DNA from: Flaccisagitta enflata
Taxonomy: Eukaryota; Chaetognatha; Sagittoidea; Aphragmophora
Length of the DNA stretch: 64,000 nt
Reading direction: 5' to 3'
Assembly (NCBI GenBank): GCA_965153355.1
Contig: OZ231127.1
Coordinates: 62,434,001-62,498,000, forward strand
Position numbers and translations under genes: made by a program. A model generated the notes under the pieces. That model had not been told where the DNA came from, did not search any database, and saw only the letters and a list, made by a program, of their open reading frames with translations. Below, piece after piece: positions 1 through 11,645 of the stretch (within the stretch, counting starts at the first letter, position 1; each line of letters starts with the position of its first letter).

Positions 1-30
1 AACCGCCTAACCCGCCAAATATCATTAAAA

Positions 31-31
31 C

Positions 32-97
<66 letters not shown>

Positions 98-131
98 CTT
101 CTTCTTTCTTCTTCTTCTCCTTCTTCCTCTC
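31..131. repeat. CT/TTC pyrimidine microsatellite
   Basis: Mostly CT dinucleotides with TTTC and TTC interruptions on the given strand. No coding signal; the flanking sequence to 220 shows nothing I recognise. Confidence 0.95.
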
Positions 132-238
132 TCTCTGGCGTTGGTTGTAATTTTGAGCCTTTATTTATTGTATCTGTTTGGGGTCTGCCCCCTTAAATAT
201 CGAATTCTTAGTGCCGAGTCATGCCCTATCTATGCGAG

Positions 239-296
<58 letters not shown>

Positions 297-300
297 GTAG

Positions 301-332
<32 letters not shown>

Positions 333-333
333 C
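239..333. repeat. GA microsatellite
   Basis: A GA dinucleotide array broken once near 290-300 (TAGAGAGTAG) and grading into GACA. Long open frames here encode only Arg-Glu or Leu-Ser repeats and are artefacts of the repeat. Confidence 0.95.
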
Positions 334-477
334 AGGGCCAGTTGTGGTCATTGCCTTTACACGCAAATTTTCGTTGCTAAAAAATGCAGGTCTTTCGGCA
401 CTGAACCGATCGCGGTCTTGCCAGCTGCAATCAAAATCTGAAACCTGGATAGATCCCGTTATTTGGCTACCGAGTAT

Positions 478-520
<43 letters not shown>

Positions 521-1000
521 GCTGTTATGTTGGTTGCCGTTGCTGCTGCTGCTGTTGGCGTTGCTGCCGTTGTTGCATTGCTGTGGCTTGCACTGGTGGT
601 GTGGCTGTGTGGCTGTTGCTTGTTGCCGCCGTTGCTTTTGTTGCTGTTGCTGTTGTTGCTGTTGCTGCTGCTGTTGCTGTTGTTGCTGGCTGCTGTTGCT
701 GTTGTTGTTGTTGTTGGTGTGGGTGGTGGTGGTGGCGGGGCAGGTGGTGGTGTGGTCGGTGGTGGTGGTGGCGTTGGTGTTGGTGGTGGTGGTGGTGGTG
801 GTGGTGGTGGCGGTGGTGGTGGTGGTGGTTGCTGCTGTTGTGCCTGTACAGCCAGCGGCTAAGGCTGCTGCTGTTGCTGTCGCTGTCGTTGTTGTTGTCG
901 TGGTGCTGTTGGCGCTGTTGTTGTAGCGTTGTTGTGGTTGTTGCTTTCATCGACGTCCTCGTCGTCCTCGTCATCGTCATCGTCATCATCTTTGTTGATG
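478..1000. repeat. Imperfect trinucleotide tract (TGT, GCT, GGT, GTC)
   Basis: Runs of TTG, then mixed CTG/TTG, then GGT, then GTC/ATC triplets. All three frames stay open because the units lack stops, giving poly-Val, poly-Cys, poly-Leu or poly-Gly products that look like no protein family. The reverse strand would read poly-Gln/His. I treat it as a non-coding trinucleotide tract. Confidence 0.85.
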
Positions 1001-1008
1001 TCGTCGTT

Positions 1009-1195
1009 TTTAGTTGCGGACACGTTTCGTCCGTCCGTCGGTGCGTCCATCGCGTCGATCTGCGAACACGAGTCAAAGAGTGCGGAAACGAACGTTTTAG
1101 ATGATTTTTGTGCATATGAGTGGGGGACTTGGGGTGTGGATGGGGGTTAGATGCCCCTGCCCACCCGTCCGCAACGATATTGTGATTGGCAAGCT
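1009..1195 (+). mobile_element. Family A element, degenerate
   Basis: It starts TTTTAGTTGCGGACACG, the 5' half of the family A hairpin, then runs directly into the CGTCCGTCCGTCGGTGCGTCC tract. The second hairpin strand and the CTCTATAAGAGG block appear deleted. The 3' part carries the family's GCCCCTGCCCACCCGTCCG block, but the terminal GGCCTTGTT is not visible. Confidence 0.6.
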
Positions 1196-1380
1196 GAGCA
1201 ATCACATTAAAACGATTTGGTCAGCCTAGAGATGCGTTGTACCCAGAATCACTGAGAATTGCAAACAACCTTCCTCCGCTTGAAAACGAGTCTCTGGGAA
1301 GTGGAGGCTGAAATTCCTCCAAATTTAACGCCTTTTTGCGCCTGTAAAGTGCGCCAGTTGCGCCACCGGCAACCTCAAAG

Positions 1381-1880
<500 letters not shown>

Positions 1881-2149
1881 CGTTTGTGCGTGTGCGTGTG
1901 TCTTTCTGGATGTCTGTCTGTCTGTTTGTCTGTTATTTTCACTTTTTTTGTCTGTCTGTTTCTTTTCGTCCCTCTTCTTTCTATCTCTCTTTTTGTGACA
2001 ACGCCTGCTTTCTGAAAACCGCTTACTAAAACCGCATGACGTATTCTCCCCTTCACTTTCATATTCGCGCGTATTTAGGCGCAACACGCAAGCGCGCGCT
2101 TTTTTGGAGGGAAGAAAGAGGTAAAAGGGAAAAATCTTTTTATTTTTTT

Positions 2150-2440
2150 CCTTTTTGGGCAGTGGCCCCGATGAAGCTTTTACAATTCAAGAATTTTCTT
2201 TATCTACTTTTTCTCTTTCACCTTTGTCTCGCCCTTCTACTTCAAAGTCCAAATCTCAGTCTCAAAGCTCTAATCTCAAGCTCTAAACGAGCATAAATTC
2301 TTGCTTTAAGGCCAGGATCTTTGCTTTTAGCTAAAATCTCAGTGTCTAGGCTAAAATCACAGTGTCGAGGCTTCCATAAGATCCAAATCTTAGTCTCACG
2401 CTATTAGATCAGAGGTCTTTGGTCTTTTCAGGGCCCCCCA
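2150..2440 (+). mobile_element. Family B end with degenerate minisatellite
   Basis: TTTTTGGGCAGTGGCCCCG near 2150-2172 matches the family B end. It is followed by imperfect units of about 18-20 bp built on CTCAAATCTCAGTCT. No opposite end is seen, so this is a partial copy. Confidence 0.5.
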
Positions 2441-2669
2441 TCCTCTTTACCATCTCATCCTCACATACCCTCACTTTGAAGGATCGGGTACTGCTGACCG
2501 ATAATACTTTTCTTTTATCTTTCTTTTATACGTCATTCCTTTTTTTCTACATAAAAGGTTCGTGCGGCAGCGGGGAAAAATATTTGCCGCAAATTTATAT
2601 CAATTTACCTCGGCTCCTATACGACGTCAGCGTACCGGTGGCAGTGACTGAGTTCAAAGCTTTTTTGGG

Positions 2670-2781
<112 letters not shown>

Positions 2782-3170
2782 GGACAGACAAACAGACGGG
2801 GGTAGTAGAAGACACATAAAGAGAAAGGGAAAGAAGGGACGGTTTCAGCTGCCTCAACAGAAACCGCAGCAGCAGCCGATTTGACAGCTGCACTTTGAGG
2901 TTTTACCCTCACTTCCTGATTGATGGCAGCCATCCTGTTCTCAATTTCCTCGCGGTGAAAGTCCCCCCTTAACAATCGTGAGCTTCTTATCCCCCCCAGT
3001 CCCCCCCTCTCAAGTCCGTCCTTAAGAATCGTGAACGACTTACCCCCTCAAATCCCCCTTAACAATCGTGTGCGCCTAACAGCCCCCCACCCCTTCTCCA
3101 TTCTGAAGCCCCCCTAACCCCCCCCCCTCCTCAAACATCGTTTCTTTTCTCTTTCCAGCGCAAAGTTCTT

Positions 3171-3430
3171 TTTAGTCGCGGATTCGCAACTCAATTACAG
3201 GCGTTGCCCGTCCGTTGGTCCTCCGGTCCGTCAGTCTGTCCGTCGGTCTGTGTATCCGTGATGACTTGGATGAAAAGTGTGAAAACGAGCGTTTAAGGTA
3301 CTACGGTTTTGTGTGGTGTTTGTGTGTGTAGAAAGGAAGCGGGAAACAGGGTTGCATGGTTGCATGGTGCATGCCCATGCCCACCCGTCTGCGACGATAT
3401 TGTAACCCTGTGTTTCTTGTTTTCTCATTT
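3171..3430 (+). mobile_element. Family A element
   Basis: TTTAGTCGCGGATTCGCAAC gives the hairpin (GTCGCG with CGCAAC, one mismatch). It is followed by the GTCCGTTGGTCC tract and the 3' block with GCCCATGCCCACCCGTCTGCG. The terminal GGCCTTGTT is degraded. Confidence 0.65.
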
Positions 3431-3497
3431 TCATCTTTTTTTAGAACTCCCTCACTCTTCTGCGGGTACCCAACAACAGTTTTGCGTTGCCGCATGC

Positions 3498-3510
3498 ACA
3501 CACACACACG

Positions 3511-3582
<72 letters not shown>

Positions 3583-3660
3583 TACAAGAAGATGATAGCA
3601 GCTGGACTCAAAATTTGAGAGAATAAAAGTAAGGGAAGAAAGGAAGAAAGGAATTTCATA
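3498..3660. repeat. CA microsatellite plus inverted copy of the 1381-1458 flank
   Basis: CA array at 3498-3578. The next 80 bases (GATACAAGAAGATGATAGCA onward) are the reverse complement of 1381-1458. 3661-4110 shows no gene or repeat I can name apart from a short direct repeat, TTGACATTTGA GGAGAATTTCGATT, seen near 3873 and 3961. Confidence 0.85.
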
Positions 3661-4110
3661 CATGAAATTCTTTTTGGCAGAGAATTTATACTTTTAGACA
3701 CACTCACAGCTGAGAAATTTAAGATCTTGTCTTTTCAAAAAAACCGCCTTTTGTCTTTTTAGACATTAAGCAATGATGAGTGACAAAGTTGCGTTGGCAG
3801 AAGGGCGCTCTTGTTTACCTCTGAATTTATATTCATAAGACCTAATGAAAAGTAAAATGATGGGACATATTGGTTGACATTTGAGGGAGAATTTCGATTC
3901 ACCTAAGCAAGAAAAATAACCCATTCTTGGACTGGTGTGTGAGTTGCAAATCACCATTAGTTGACATTTGAAGGAGAATTTCGATTTTTTTTTTTCAAGC
4001 CTTATTTGGTCGTTAACCTGTTCGCGCTATTCTCTTTCTTCGAACAAAGGACGGATAATGCAAAAAGAACAATCAATGGAAATATAAAATATCTTCGAAA
4101 ATCACTGTCG

Positions 4111-4207
4111 AAACAATGACAATAATAACAACAACAATGAATAACAACAACAATAACAACAACAATAAATAAACAACAACAACAGCAACAATAACAACAA
4201 CAACAAT

Positions 4208-4260
<53 letters not shown>

Positions 4261-4263
4261 AAA
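4111..4263. repeat. CAA/AAC trinucleotide repeat
   Basis: AACAACAAC with a few AAT interruptions, ending eight bases before the dynein start codon. If transcription starts upstream, this would lie in the 5' UTR. Confidence 0.9.
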
Positions 4264-4270
4264 CATTAAC

Positions 4271-4547
4271 ATGGCGGATCACGGTCACGCGGAGCACGGC
4301 GGCGACCACGGCGGCGAACATCACGCAGGCGCCGGCGACCACGAAGGCGAACACGAAGGAGGAGGAGTCGCCCAACGGACAAAGTCGAAGAAAAAATTGG
4401 TCTCGGACAAGAAAAAAGAAGTTCAATTCTCTTACAGCAAAATGAGGAAGGAATTCGGGCAGCCGTTGACTTTTACAGACTCGGGACCCACGATGTTGGT
4501 CGACATCAAGCCTGACCCGGAACTCAAGTTAGATGAGTTGATTATGC
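4271..4547 (+). CDS. DNAI2: Axonemal dynein intermediate chain 2-like, first coding exon (partial gene)
   Basis: Encodes 92 residues plus one base and stops at a good splice donor, C|GTGAGT, at 4547/4548. Residues 50-85 (EVQFSYSKMRKEFG, then FTD, then VDIKPDPEL) match the conserved N-terminus of the DNAI2/IC69 family of outer-arm dynein intermediate chains, where an E-I-x-Y-x-Y-x-K-x-R-x-EFG segment is followed by F-x-D and D-I-x-P-x-P-E-L. Those proteins are WD-repeat subunits that anchor outer dynein arms to doublet microtubules in motile cilia. The start AACATGG has a reasonable Kozak context. Residues 1-49, rich in His, Gly, Asp and Glu and then Lys, form an extension before the point where the family usually starts. 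The WD-repeat exons are not recognisable in this window. Exon identity rests on about 36 conserved positions; the extension could instead be a lineage-specific feature or a wrong start. Confidence 0.72.
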
Positions 4548-4553
4548 GTGAGT
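4548..4553 (+). other. Splice donor GTGAGT of the dynein exon
   Basis: GTGAGT directly follows codon base 1 of residue 93, a phase 1 intron. Reading through it gives only Arg-Glu-Trp-Trp-Gly and then the GAT repeat, which supports an intron here. Confidence 0.65.
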
Positions 4554-4558
4554 GGTGG

Positions 4559-4594
4559 GGATGATGATGATGATGATGATGGTGATGGTCGTGG

Positions 4595-4658
<64 letters not shown>

Positions 4659-4690
4659 AATGATGATGATGATGATGATGATGATGATAA
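4559..4690. repeat. GAT/ATG trinucleotide repeat inside the intron
   Basis: Nearly pure GAT array starting 11 bases after the donor site. All frames stay open (poly-Asp, poly-Met, poly-His on the reverse strand) but this is repeat, not exon. Confidence 0.95.
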
Positions 4691-4796
4691 TTTATCAGCC
4701 ACCGATTTTCAAACAAAGCCTTGTTATATTGACCCATTGCAAGCTATCTGACCTATAAAGATAAAACGGCACAAACCGCTCAATCGTTATCCAAGT

Positions 4797-4918
4797 GCTC
4801 TCACAATGGCCCATTTGCTCTTGTATTCGCCCAATTTCGGCTCTCACAATGGCCCACTTGCTCTTGTATTCGCCCACTCGCTCTCACAATGGCCCACTTG
4901 CTCTTGTATTCACCCATT
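4797..4918. repeat. Minisatellite, unit about 36 bp
   Basis: Three to four copies of GCTCTCACAATGGCCCACTT followed by GCTCTTGTATTCGCCCA. 4919-5250 is unremarkable apart from repeated GAGACAATTGA units near 5060-5090. Confidence 0.85.
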
Positions 4919-5248
4919 CTCACTAGTCACCTCTTCCCAAAGCCTCGAGTCAGCGCTGATAAGAAAAAAAAGAGTGAATCATTGAATCACCTCCGCGTTT
5001 TTATTGTCACCTTCAATTCTCTTATCTGCGATTTGAGGCGTCTTTCTGTTGTGCCAATTGAGACAATTGAGACTATTGAGACAATTGAGAAACATTCTTG
5101 TTTCTTTACTTTTGCTTTCGCTTCTCATTTGATTCCTTCTTTGTTCCTTCTCCTTTATTTTTTATTTGTATTTCTTTCTCAATATCAATCAATCAATCTT
5201 TTGTTTTTAATCGGTCTGGGTGTCTGCGTGTTCGTTTGTGTGTCTCAC

Positions 5249-5286
<38 letters not shown>

Positions 5287-5512
5287 CCTCACTTTATTCC
5301 AGCGCCATAAATCCATTTTTTTCTGAACGTCATCCTCAGATTGTGATGGAACTTTAGATTTCCATCATGAAGAAATGAAAGGCTTATTTTTCTGCCATAA
5401 AATCCGAAATAAAATTCTTATCCTGTAAATTGCTTTTTTTTTTATCATGCAAAAACGATCGTCCTGAAATTTCCATAGATGAATGAAATGGCTATTACTA
5501 TTTTGAAATGTA

Positions 5513-5687
5513 CAGTTAAACTCCGCTTCAGTGTACCACTTTTTAAAGAAGTCCGCGTATATGAGATGGTAATTCTTCATCCCTTCAGTTTTTTTCTTTT
5601 ATTTCTTTTATCAGATCAATCAGAATTCCGTTTTTAACAGATTAAATTTGTAGCCCCCTTGAAATCCGTTATAGTGGGATTTAACGG
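5513..5687. mobile_element. Pogo/Tigger-like MITE
   Basis: Begins TA|CAGTTAAACTCCGC and ends GGGATTTAACG|GTA, so terminal inverted repeats are flanked by TA. Related copies lie at 11232-11732, 12528-12704 and about 49376-49527. There is no transposase. Confidence 0.7.
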
Positions 5688-5854
5688 TATGGCTTTTCCA
5701 CCATTTGAATACATCCGACCCACTTATTTCTCTGTTGCGCTGGCTTCATTGATTCCTACTGCAATTAGCAAAGTGCTGAAAATGGATTGTTTTTGTTTTC
5801 GAATCCTTAAATACCAATTCAAAGGCAACCGATGAGAGGTGAGAGACGAGAGTC

Positions 5855-6170
5855 ACTTGTTCTCACTTGCCATCCATCACTCACTACCCAGTACTTGCCA
5901 CTTGTAACTCGCCACTCGTCACTCAGTACTCGCCACTCACCATCCAGCGCTCATCACTCACCCCTTGTAACTCAACACTCGCCAATCACTTCTTGTCACT
6001 CACCATTTGTCACTAATCATCCATTATTCTACATTGTTACCCATCACTTGTCACTCACCACTCGTTTAATACTTCCCATCACTCAGCACTCGTCTCTCAC
6101 CACTCGTCACTTGCCCACCGGCACTCACCAGTCACCACTCGCCACTCACAACTCGTCACTGAGCCAGTCC
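5855..6170. repeat. Minisatellite, about 10-bp period CACTCGTCACTCACCA
   Basis: Degenerate CACTYGYCACTCACC units; the orthologous array in copy 2 is at 11899-12200. The open frame across it is repeat-driven. Confidence 0.85.
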
Positions 6171-6487
6171 ATGGGAATCTCAACGCCAACGCAAGGCGAT
6201 CCCAAGGGGCTTTTCGGAGAGAATTTATATATGTGTGGGTCGCGCGAGGGGAGAGTTGTCTCGATCGTCGTCGTCGTCGTCATCTTCGTTGTCATCGTCG
6301 TCGTCGTCGTCGTCTTCGCCCTTGTCGTCACGATTGCCATCTGGTCGCTGTGGGTGTAGGTAGTAATTGCTCCGTCCTCCGCACATCAAGTAAAAAAAAC
6401 AAAAACATCAAAAGACCACATCGATGGTATTTCGTACACACAGAATTGTGGACGCACGTGGACTCGCACAGACGCACACAATGCGCA

Positions 6488-6826
6488 CTGGGGGGGTCGG
6501 TATCAACCTACTTTGGAAATGCCAATTGGACATATCACCAGACCACGCGCAATCACAAAACAACCTGAGAACTAAAGGAAAATTCATGAGATTTTATCAT
6601 TAATAATAGTCGTGCCACTACCTTTCCCATAGTAAAGTATAGGAGCTTCCCTCTTCCTCTCTTCCTTTCTCCTTATCTATTACAAATGTAAATAAGGTAA
6701 GTACGACTGTAAATGATGGTGTGACTCCTTTTCCTTTTCTCTCACGTGTTTATATATCGTTTTTGTGCACACTTTATCATGTGTCCGACTGACATTTCCA
6801 AAGTTCGTTGTTGTTACTGACTTCCC
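6488..6826. mobile_element. hAT-like MITE with 8-bp target duplication AATGCGCA
   Basis: AATGCGCA occurs exactly at 6480-6487 and 6827-6834. The interior has imperfect inverted ends (GTCGGTATCAACC then CTACTTTGGAAATG, against GTCAGTAACAAC then GAACTTTGGAAATG on the other strand). It is absent from the duplicated block at about 12510, so it inserted after the duplication. No coding capacity; the 8-bp TSD points to a hAT-type transposase. Confidence 0.8.
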
Positions 6827-7183
6827 AATGCGCAAGGCACCCTTTATGTGCAACCACAACAAATTGTTCCCCACTCTGACTGACCCGCTTCTAACGGAAT
6901 CCCCCCTATAACAGATGCCTTGTCTTTGTCCTATCAATCTGTTTCCTTTTATATCTTATATTGGCTTTAACAGAAGTCTGCTAATAAGAGATAAAATTCG
7001 TTAGTCCCCTGAAATCCGTCGGAGCTTAGTGTACTTAGTGATTATCGTAGTGACGCGTATCGCGTAGCAACGCGTGTCCTAAGCGATTACTTTAATCCTA
7101 ACATTGGGTCCGCTACATTGCGTGCATTATTTATCTTACTATGCAATATGCATTCCCTTTTAAAATCATTGCGAACCAGAATT

Positions 7184-7280
7184 CTAAAGGGGTTGTCGCA
7201 TTGGGCATAATATCGAGGTTTTATCTAGATATTTCCTATGTAATATCTCGATAATTTTCCCGATGCAAAAACCCCTGAAG
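7184..7280. mobile_element. Small palindromic MITE (about 97 bp), copy 1
   Basis: Starts CTAAAGGGGTTGTCGCATTG and ends CGATGCAAAAACCCCTGAAG. Copies occur at 8612-8708 and 13580-13677. This one is missing from the paralogous site at about 12866, so it inserted after the duplication. Confidence 0.75.
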
Positions 7281-7410
7281 TAATTCGAAGTAATTTATCT
7301 TTCTTGTCACTTACACATTTCACATATAGCCGACTATTATAGATATTTTTGCTGTTGATCTGTATCTGTTGAGCCGCTTTGTGGTAGAGTCTGAGGTGAA
7401 TTTCGATAAT

Positions 7411-8145
7411 CCCCCCCCCCCGGTCAAAGCTTCTGAGCCTCATGTTCCCATTGAATAACATGGAACATTGAAGAAATGCAAATTTCCCATCGAATAACAT
7501 AGGACGGCTTCCCTCCGAAGGCAACATTCGTTTTTCAAAGAAGATCAAAATAGAAAAAATGTATGAATGAAAATGCAAAAATAAGTGAATAAAGACGATT
7601 GAGATGGCTCAGATATGATATTTAAAAGAAAAATTTGCATTGATTCATAAAGATCAGTTAGCTTGTTGCTGCAAAAAAATTACTTTGAAAATTTGTACTT
7701 ATTTATTTTATCACTGACAGGAGGCTGTTGAAATTCTAAATTTAGAAATGAGAAAATGAAAAAACAAAGAACATAGTTCTCTTCCCAAATCGATTACAGA
7801 GAGAACTATGTTTTTCAAAATGCAAAATTTCCCTGTATTTGGCTTTCTTAGAATTTCTCAACTCTGAAAATGAAAAAAGTGTAAGCAGAAAATCACTAAA
7901 AATCATCATTTTCTCGCTTGCTTAAGTTTTCATGTGCATTCATGTCAAATTACTTCAAGTCAGAATAATACATAAAAAATGTATGCACCAAGTATCCTTA
8001 GAGACAATTTGTCCGCTAAAAGCATTCCAGCTTCATCATTGTCCTGATAATTATGCAAAAAGTATTGTGAAACACTATATTTTCCTTCATAAATTTTCCG
8101 TCATAAACAGACTCAGCAAAACGATATGTTGGACTTGGAGGGGGG
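7411..8145. mobile_element. Insertion unique to duplication copy 1, MITE-like
   Basis: Starts after GATTTCGATAAT-type sequence with an 11-C run and ends with a 9-G run before TCCAACCTATCTAGTAGAC. The interior (about 7600-8080), including GAGAACTATGTTTTTCAAAATGC, is related to the MITE at 15532-16137. The C/G runs blur the borders and I could not define a TSD. No gene is visible. Confidence 0.5.
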
Positions 8146-8454
8146 GGGTCCAACCTATCTAGTAGACAAAGCATCTTGACGTGAAGAAAAACAGAAGTCT
8201 GATTTCTGCAATTATTGTATTTGTAGGGGTGAGAGAGAGAGGGTTATAGACAGCCATGTGGTGATGGGATCAGAAATTGAATGTTATTTTTCATTTTACG
8301 TTGTTGAATTTTCCGTGACAGAAAACCATTTTCACTTTTCCTGGAAGACAAATCGTCGCTTCCTAACCAACAAACAACCTTTTTTTCTGCTTCTTTTTTC
8401 TTTCTTTATATCTCTCTCTTTTTTTAGTCCCTCCAACTTTTTTTTGTCTTTTCT

Positions 8455-8755
8455 TTTTTACTGCGTGCACGCGAACAACAACTGGTTTATCATCTGTCCA
8501 GCCGTTGGTCGGTCCATCACAATTTTACTTTTTTTTATCAATTTTATTTCCTTAAGTCATTTAAAGTCATTTTAGAGTATACTAAGTCATTCCAAGTCAT
8601 TCTAAGTAATTCTAAAGGGTTTTTTGCATTGGGCGTATTATCTAGCTATTATTTAAATTTTCCCTATGTGATATCTCGATAATTTTCCCGATACAAAAAC
8701 CCCTTTAGTCAACATGTAAGTCTCGTACGCGACTTATAGGTGTTGGCCTTGTTTT
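8455..8755 (+). mobile_element. Family A element with AAGTCATTTT core
   Basis: Degraded hairpin (CTGCGTGCACGCGA) and GTTGGTCGGTCCATCAC, then AAGTCATTYTA repeats, then the small MITE at 8612-8708, then the 3' end. The 3' end carries the palindrome AAGTCTCGTACGCGACTT and TTGGCCTTGTTTTT. Confidence 0.75.
8612..8708. mobile_element. Small palindromic MITE, copy 2
   Basis: Starts CTAAAGGGTTTTTTGCATTG and ends CGATACAAAAACCCCTTTAG. It is shared with duplication copy 2, so it predates the duplication. Confidence 0.8.
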
Positions 8756-8834
8756 TCTTCCTTTCGAATTCACATAACACACACAAACTCGTGAAGGAAT
8801 CTCAATTTTTATCTGTCCTGCTCCCATATCCCAG

Positions 8835-8983
<149 letters not shown>

Positions 8984-9199
8984 AAAAATAAATGCATAAA
9001 AATACGTGTCGGACAAATGATACAGTAGATGTCGTCTATACTTGGAAATACGGGGGCCCTCATATCCTAATTACCATTTATGCAAATGAAATAAAACTGT
9101 GTGTGTATAATGCTTATGTCCTATAAGGTTGACGATGGGGTATGGCAGCTCTGTTAATAGAAAATTCTTTTGAATATACTAAATCAAATTCGCTTGGTT

Positions 9200-9305
9200 A
9201 AATCAGCTTCTGGAATTGGTCTAGTGGTTAACTCACTTGACTTCAGGTTTATCTTGATCAGTTTATTTATTCAAAGGTTCCAGGTTCGAATCCCAGACTG
9301 GTTTT
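9200..9305 (+). repeat. tRNA-derived (SINE-like) remnant
   Basis: TGGTCTAGTGG fits a Pol III A box and GGTTCGAATCC a B box, about 65 bases apart. The predicted acceptor strands (CTGGAAT and ACTGGTT) do not pair and the T stem pairs at only 3 of 5 positions. It is therefore not a functional tRNA; a decayed tRNA-derived SINE or tRNA pseudogene fits better. Confidence 0.55.
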
Positions 9306-10239
9306 GCACTTTAAGCAATTGGAAAGCTGAAATTCTGCAAAAAAGTGATTGATCCTCAAATTTTATACTTAATGTTTTTTTTTCTCTAGGTAAGCCGTAG
9401 ATGCTATACCTCATCGCTCAACCCTTTAGGGTCTTGCATCATATCAGCAAAATATCAGTCCCCTCACTATACTGATGCTCAGGTTATGAGCTCCCCCGTG
9501 TGTGTGTAAGTGTAAAAACGAGTGCGAATTCTCGGACTCATGATAGTGTCTGGGAGAACGATTCTCCCGATTTCTTTTTACAGTGCGACTCCTAAAAAAG
9601 GAAACAACTTTCATTCTAGTTTTACATGGTCTAAATTCAACAAATCTAATTGTTATTCAGAGCATTTTAAAGAGCTTTCAAAAAAATGAACAATTTGCCA
9701 CCAGTCCCATCAAATTTAATCAATTCCTTTAGATTTTATATCAAAATGAAGACAAATGTATCAAAACCTAAGTGGGAAAACAATAGATTTTCTTTCATAG
9801 TTTATGGAACTAGTAACTCCACATTACAGTTTTTCCTGTCTGGCTGGCTGGAACCGGAAGTAAACAAAGCTAACTAGCTCGTAGAGCAAAAATGCTCGTA
9901 CCGTTCTCCGAACGGACTGATGCGTTTTCAATGAAATTTATCCTACTTAGAATAAAGCGTCCTCTGTCGTTCCTATTTATCAATTATGACTAAATTATTT
10001 GGACGTTCACTAGGGGCGTTTCTGCCCACGTTGACAACACACTGACGTGCACAACTGTGTGCATACAGACATTCAATCGGGGACGCTTGAGTGATAAGTC
10101 TTGTTTCGTCACATTCGGGACGAAACCCCTCTGACTGTATTCATTAAGCAATTTTCATGAGACAAGAAAGAAACAAGATGTTGACCATAAATCATAAAAA
10201 AAACAACAAAAAAACAACAAAATATTTGTAATAGTGGGG

Positions 10240-10350
10240 GACAAATGGACAAACGGACATACGGCCACTGCCCTGCTCCCCCCTCAACTTCAAGCACAAC
10301 CTACTTAAGCAGGGCAATGGTATGGCTGACCATCTAACAATTTTGCAATT
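10240..10350 (-). mobile_element. Family B end fragment
   Basis: CGGCCACTGCCCTGCTCCCC, ACCTACTTAAGCAGGGCA and GGCTGACCATCTAAC follow the order of the family B outer end read on the minus strand. The GGCCCC-GAA-GGGGCC hairpin is lost. 9880-10240 and 10350-10960 hold no recognisable gene. Confidence 0.6.
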
Positions 10351-10960
10351 TGCACTTTTTTGTGCCTTAGTTACCTTTACTTTCACTGCCCTTGACCAAC
10401 TGCATACAACTGGGGTAGATGTGTATCCAGTCTTTTTTTTTGCTTTTTGTCATTATTCCAATAGATAGATTTTTTACCAGTCTAACATTTGCTTTTTTTG
10501 TTTGAGATATGAAGATGTAAAAAATGAGATAGACGAGTCAACATTTATTGTTTATTAAAGCAGTTGACGAGCTACTCCAGGACACCTCAATATCATAAGA
10601 TGACATTTTAACTTGTAAAGATGTCTTAGCTAATCATTGATATGAAATTTATACTTTATATGCAAAGATTTTTCTGCTATTGTATTTATTTCCTGATTTT
10701 TGGAAGGCCAATTTTGGCGAATTTTCGCCTATTTATCATGTACTTACAAACATCCCAACCAGCCGCTTTGCAGAAATAATTTTTCAGTCAACTTCTTTTC
10801 TTAGCTTAGTACAGCCTATGTATAGTGCAAAACCACCAAAAAACCCAGTATTACAATTTTTCTAAGGTGGGTTTTGTTAAATCCCTCCTCTAATTGGTAA
10901 CTGGCTACGGTCGAGGCTGGTGGGGAGGGGGAACAAGTGACGCGGGGTCACAATATCGTT

Positions 10961-11015
<55 letters not shown>

Positions 11016-11326
11016 TTTTAAGCGCCATAAATCCATTTTTTTCTGAACGTCATCCACAGATTGTGATGGAACTTTAGATTTCCATCATGAAGAAATGAAA
11101 GGCTTATTTTTCCGCCATAAAATCCAAAATGAAATTCTCATCCTGCAAATTACTTTTTTTTATCATGCAAAAACGATCTACCTGTAATTTTCTTAGATGA
11201 ATCAAATGTTTTTCTACAATTTTGAAATGTACAGTTAAACCCCGCTTCAATGTACCAATTTTTAAAGAAGACCGCCTATTATAGATGCTAATTATTCATC
11301 CCTTCATTTTTTTCTTTTATTTCTTT

Positions 11327-11645
11327 CTGGGGTGTATTAAGTTGAGCGGCTTTTGATTTTATTCCCCCCTGCCTTTGATTTTCTTCCCCGCGACGCGTCG
11401 CGTTGCGTTACAAAATCAATGATTTTCTTCCCCACAAAGCAATAAAACAGTATGTTATAGGTTTAGATAGTGTTAAAATGTATTGTACTAATCAGATACT
11501 ACCATTTAGAACTACCAAAAGTGTGAAATCTACAAAAATTTGTTTTTTTCATCTTTTGATTTTTTTCCCCATATCCAAACCTTTTGATTTTATTCCCCCC
11601 CCCCCCCCGGGGGGGGGGGGGAATACTCAACTTTATACAGGCCTG
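11327..11645. mobile_element. hAT-like MITE with 8-bp target duplication ATTTCTTT
   Basis: ATTTCTTT is present at 11319-11326 and 11646-11653. Ends are CTGGGGTGTATTAAGTTGAG and, on the other strand, CAGGCCTGTATAAAGTTGAG: 20-bp imperfect terminal repeats of hAT type. The other duplication copy gives the empty site near 5610. A relative lacking its left end is at 48325-48570. No transposase. Confidence 0.85.
11595..11621. repeat. C14-G13 homopolymer palindrome
   Basis: Fourteen C followed by thirteen G inside the hAT-like MITE, a self-complementary snap-back. The related element at 48330-48550 has the C run but not the G run. Confidence 0.9.

Noticed and set aside
221-1205. Long open frames encoding poly-Val, poly-Cys, poly-Leu, poly-Gly or poly-Gln/His
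   Set aside because: They are open in every frame because the trinucleotide units lack stops. There is no mixed-composition domain and no credible gene structure.
9200-9305. Functional tRNA gene
   Set aside because: A and B boxes are present, but the acceptor arms do not pair and the T stem is broken, so I list it only as a SINE-like remnant.
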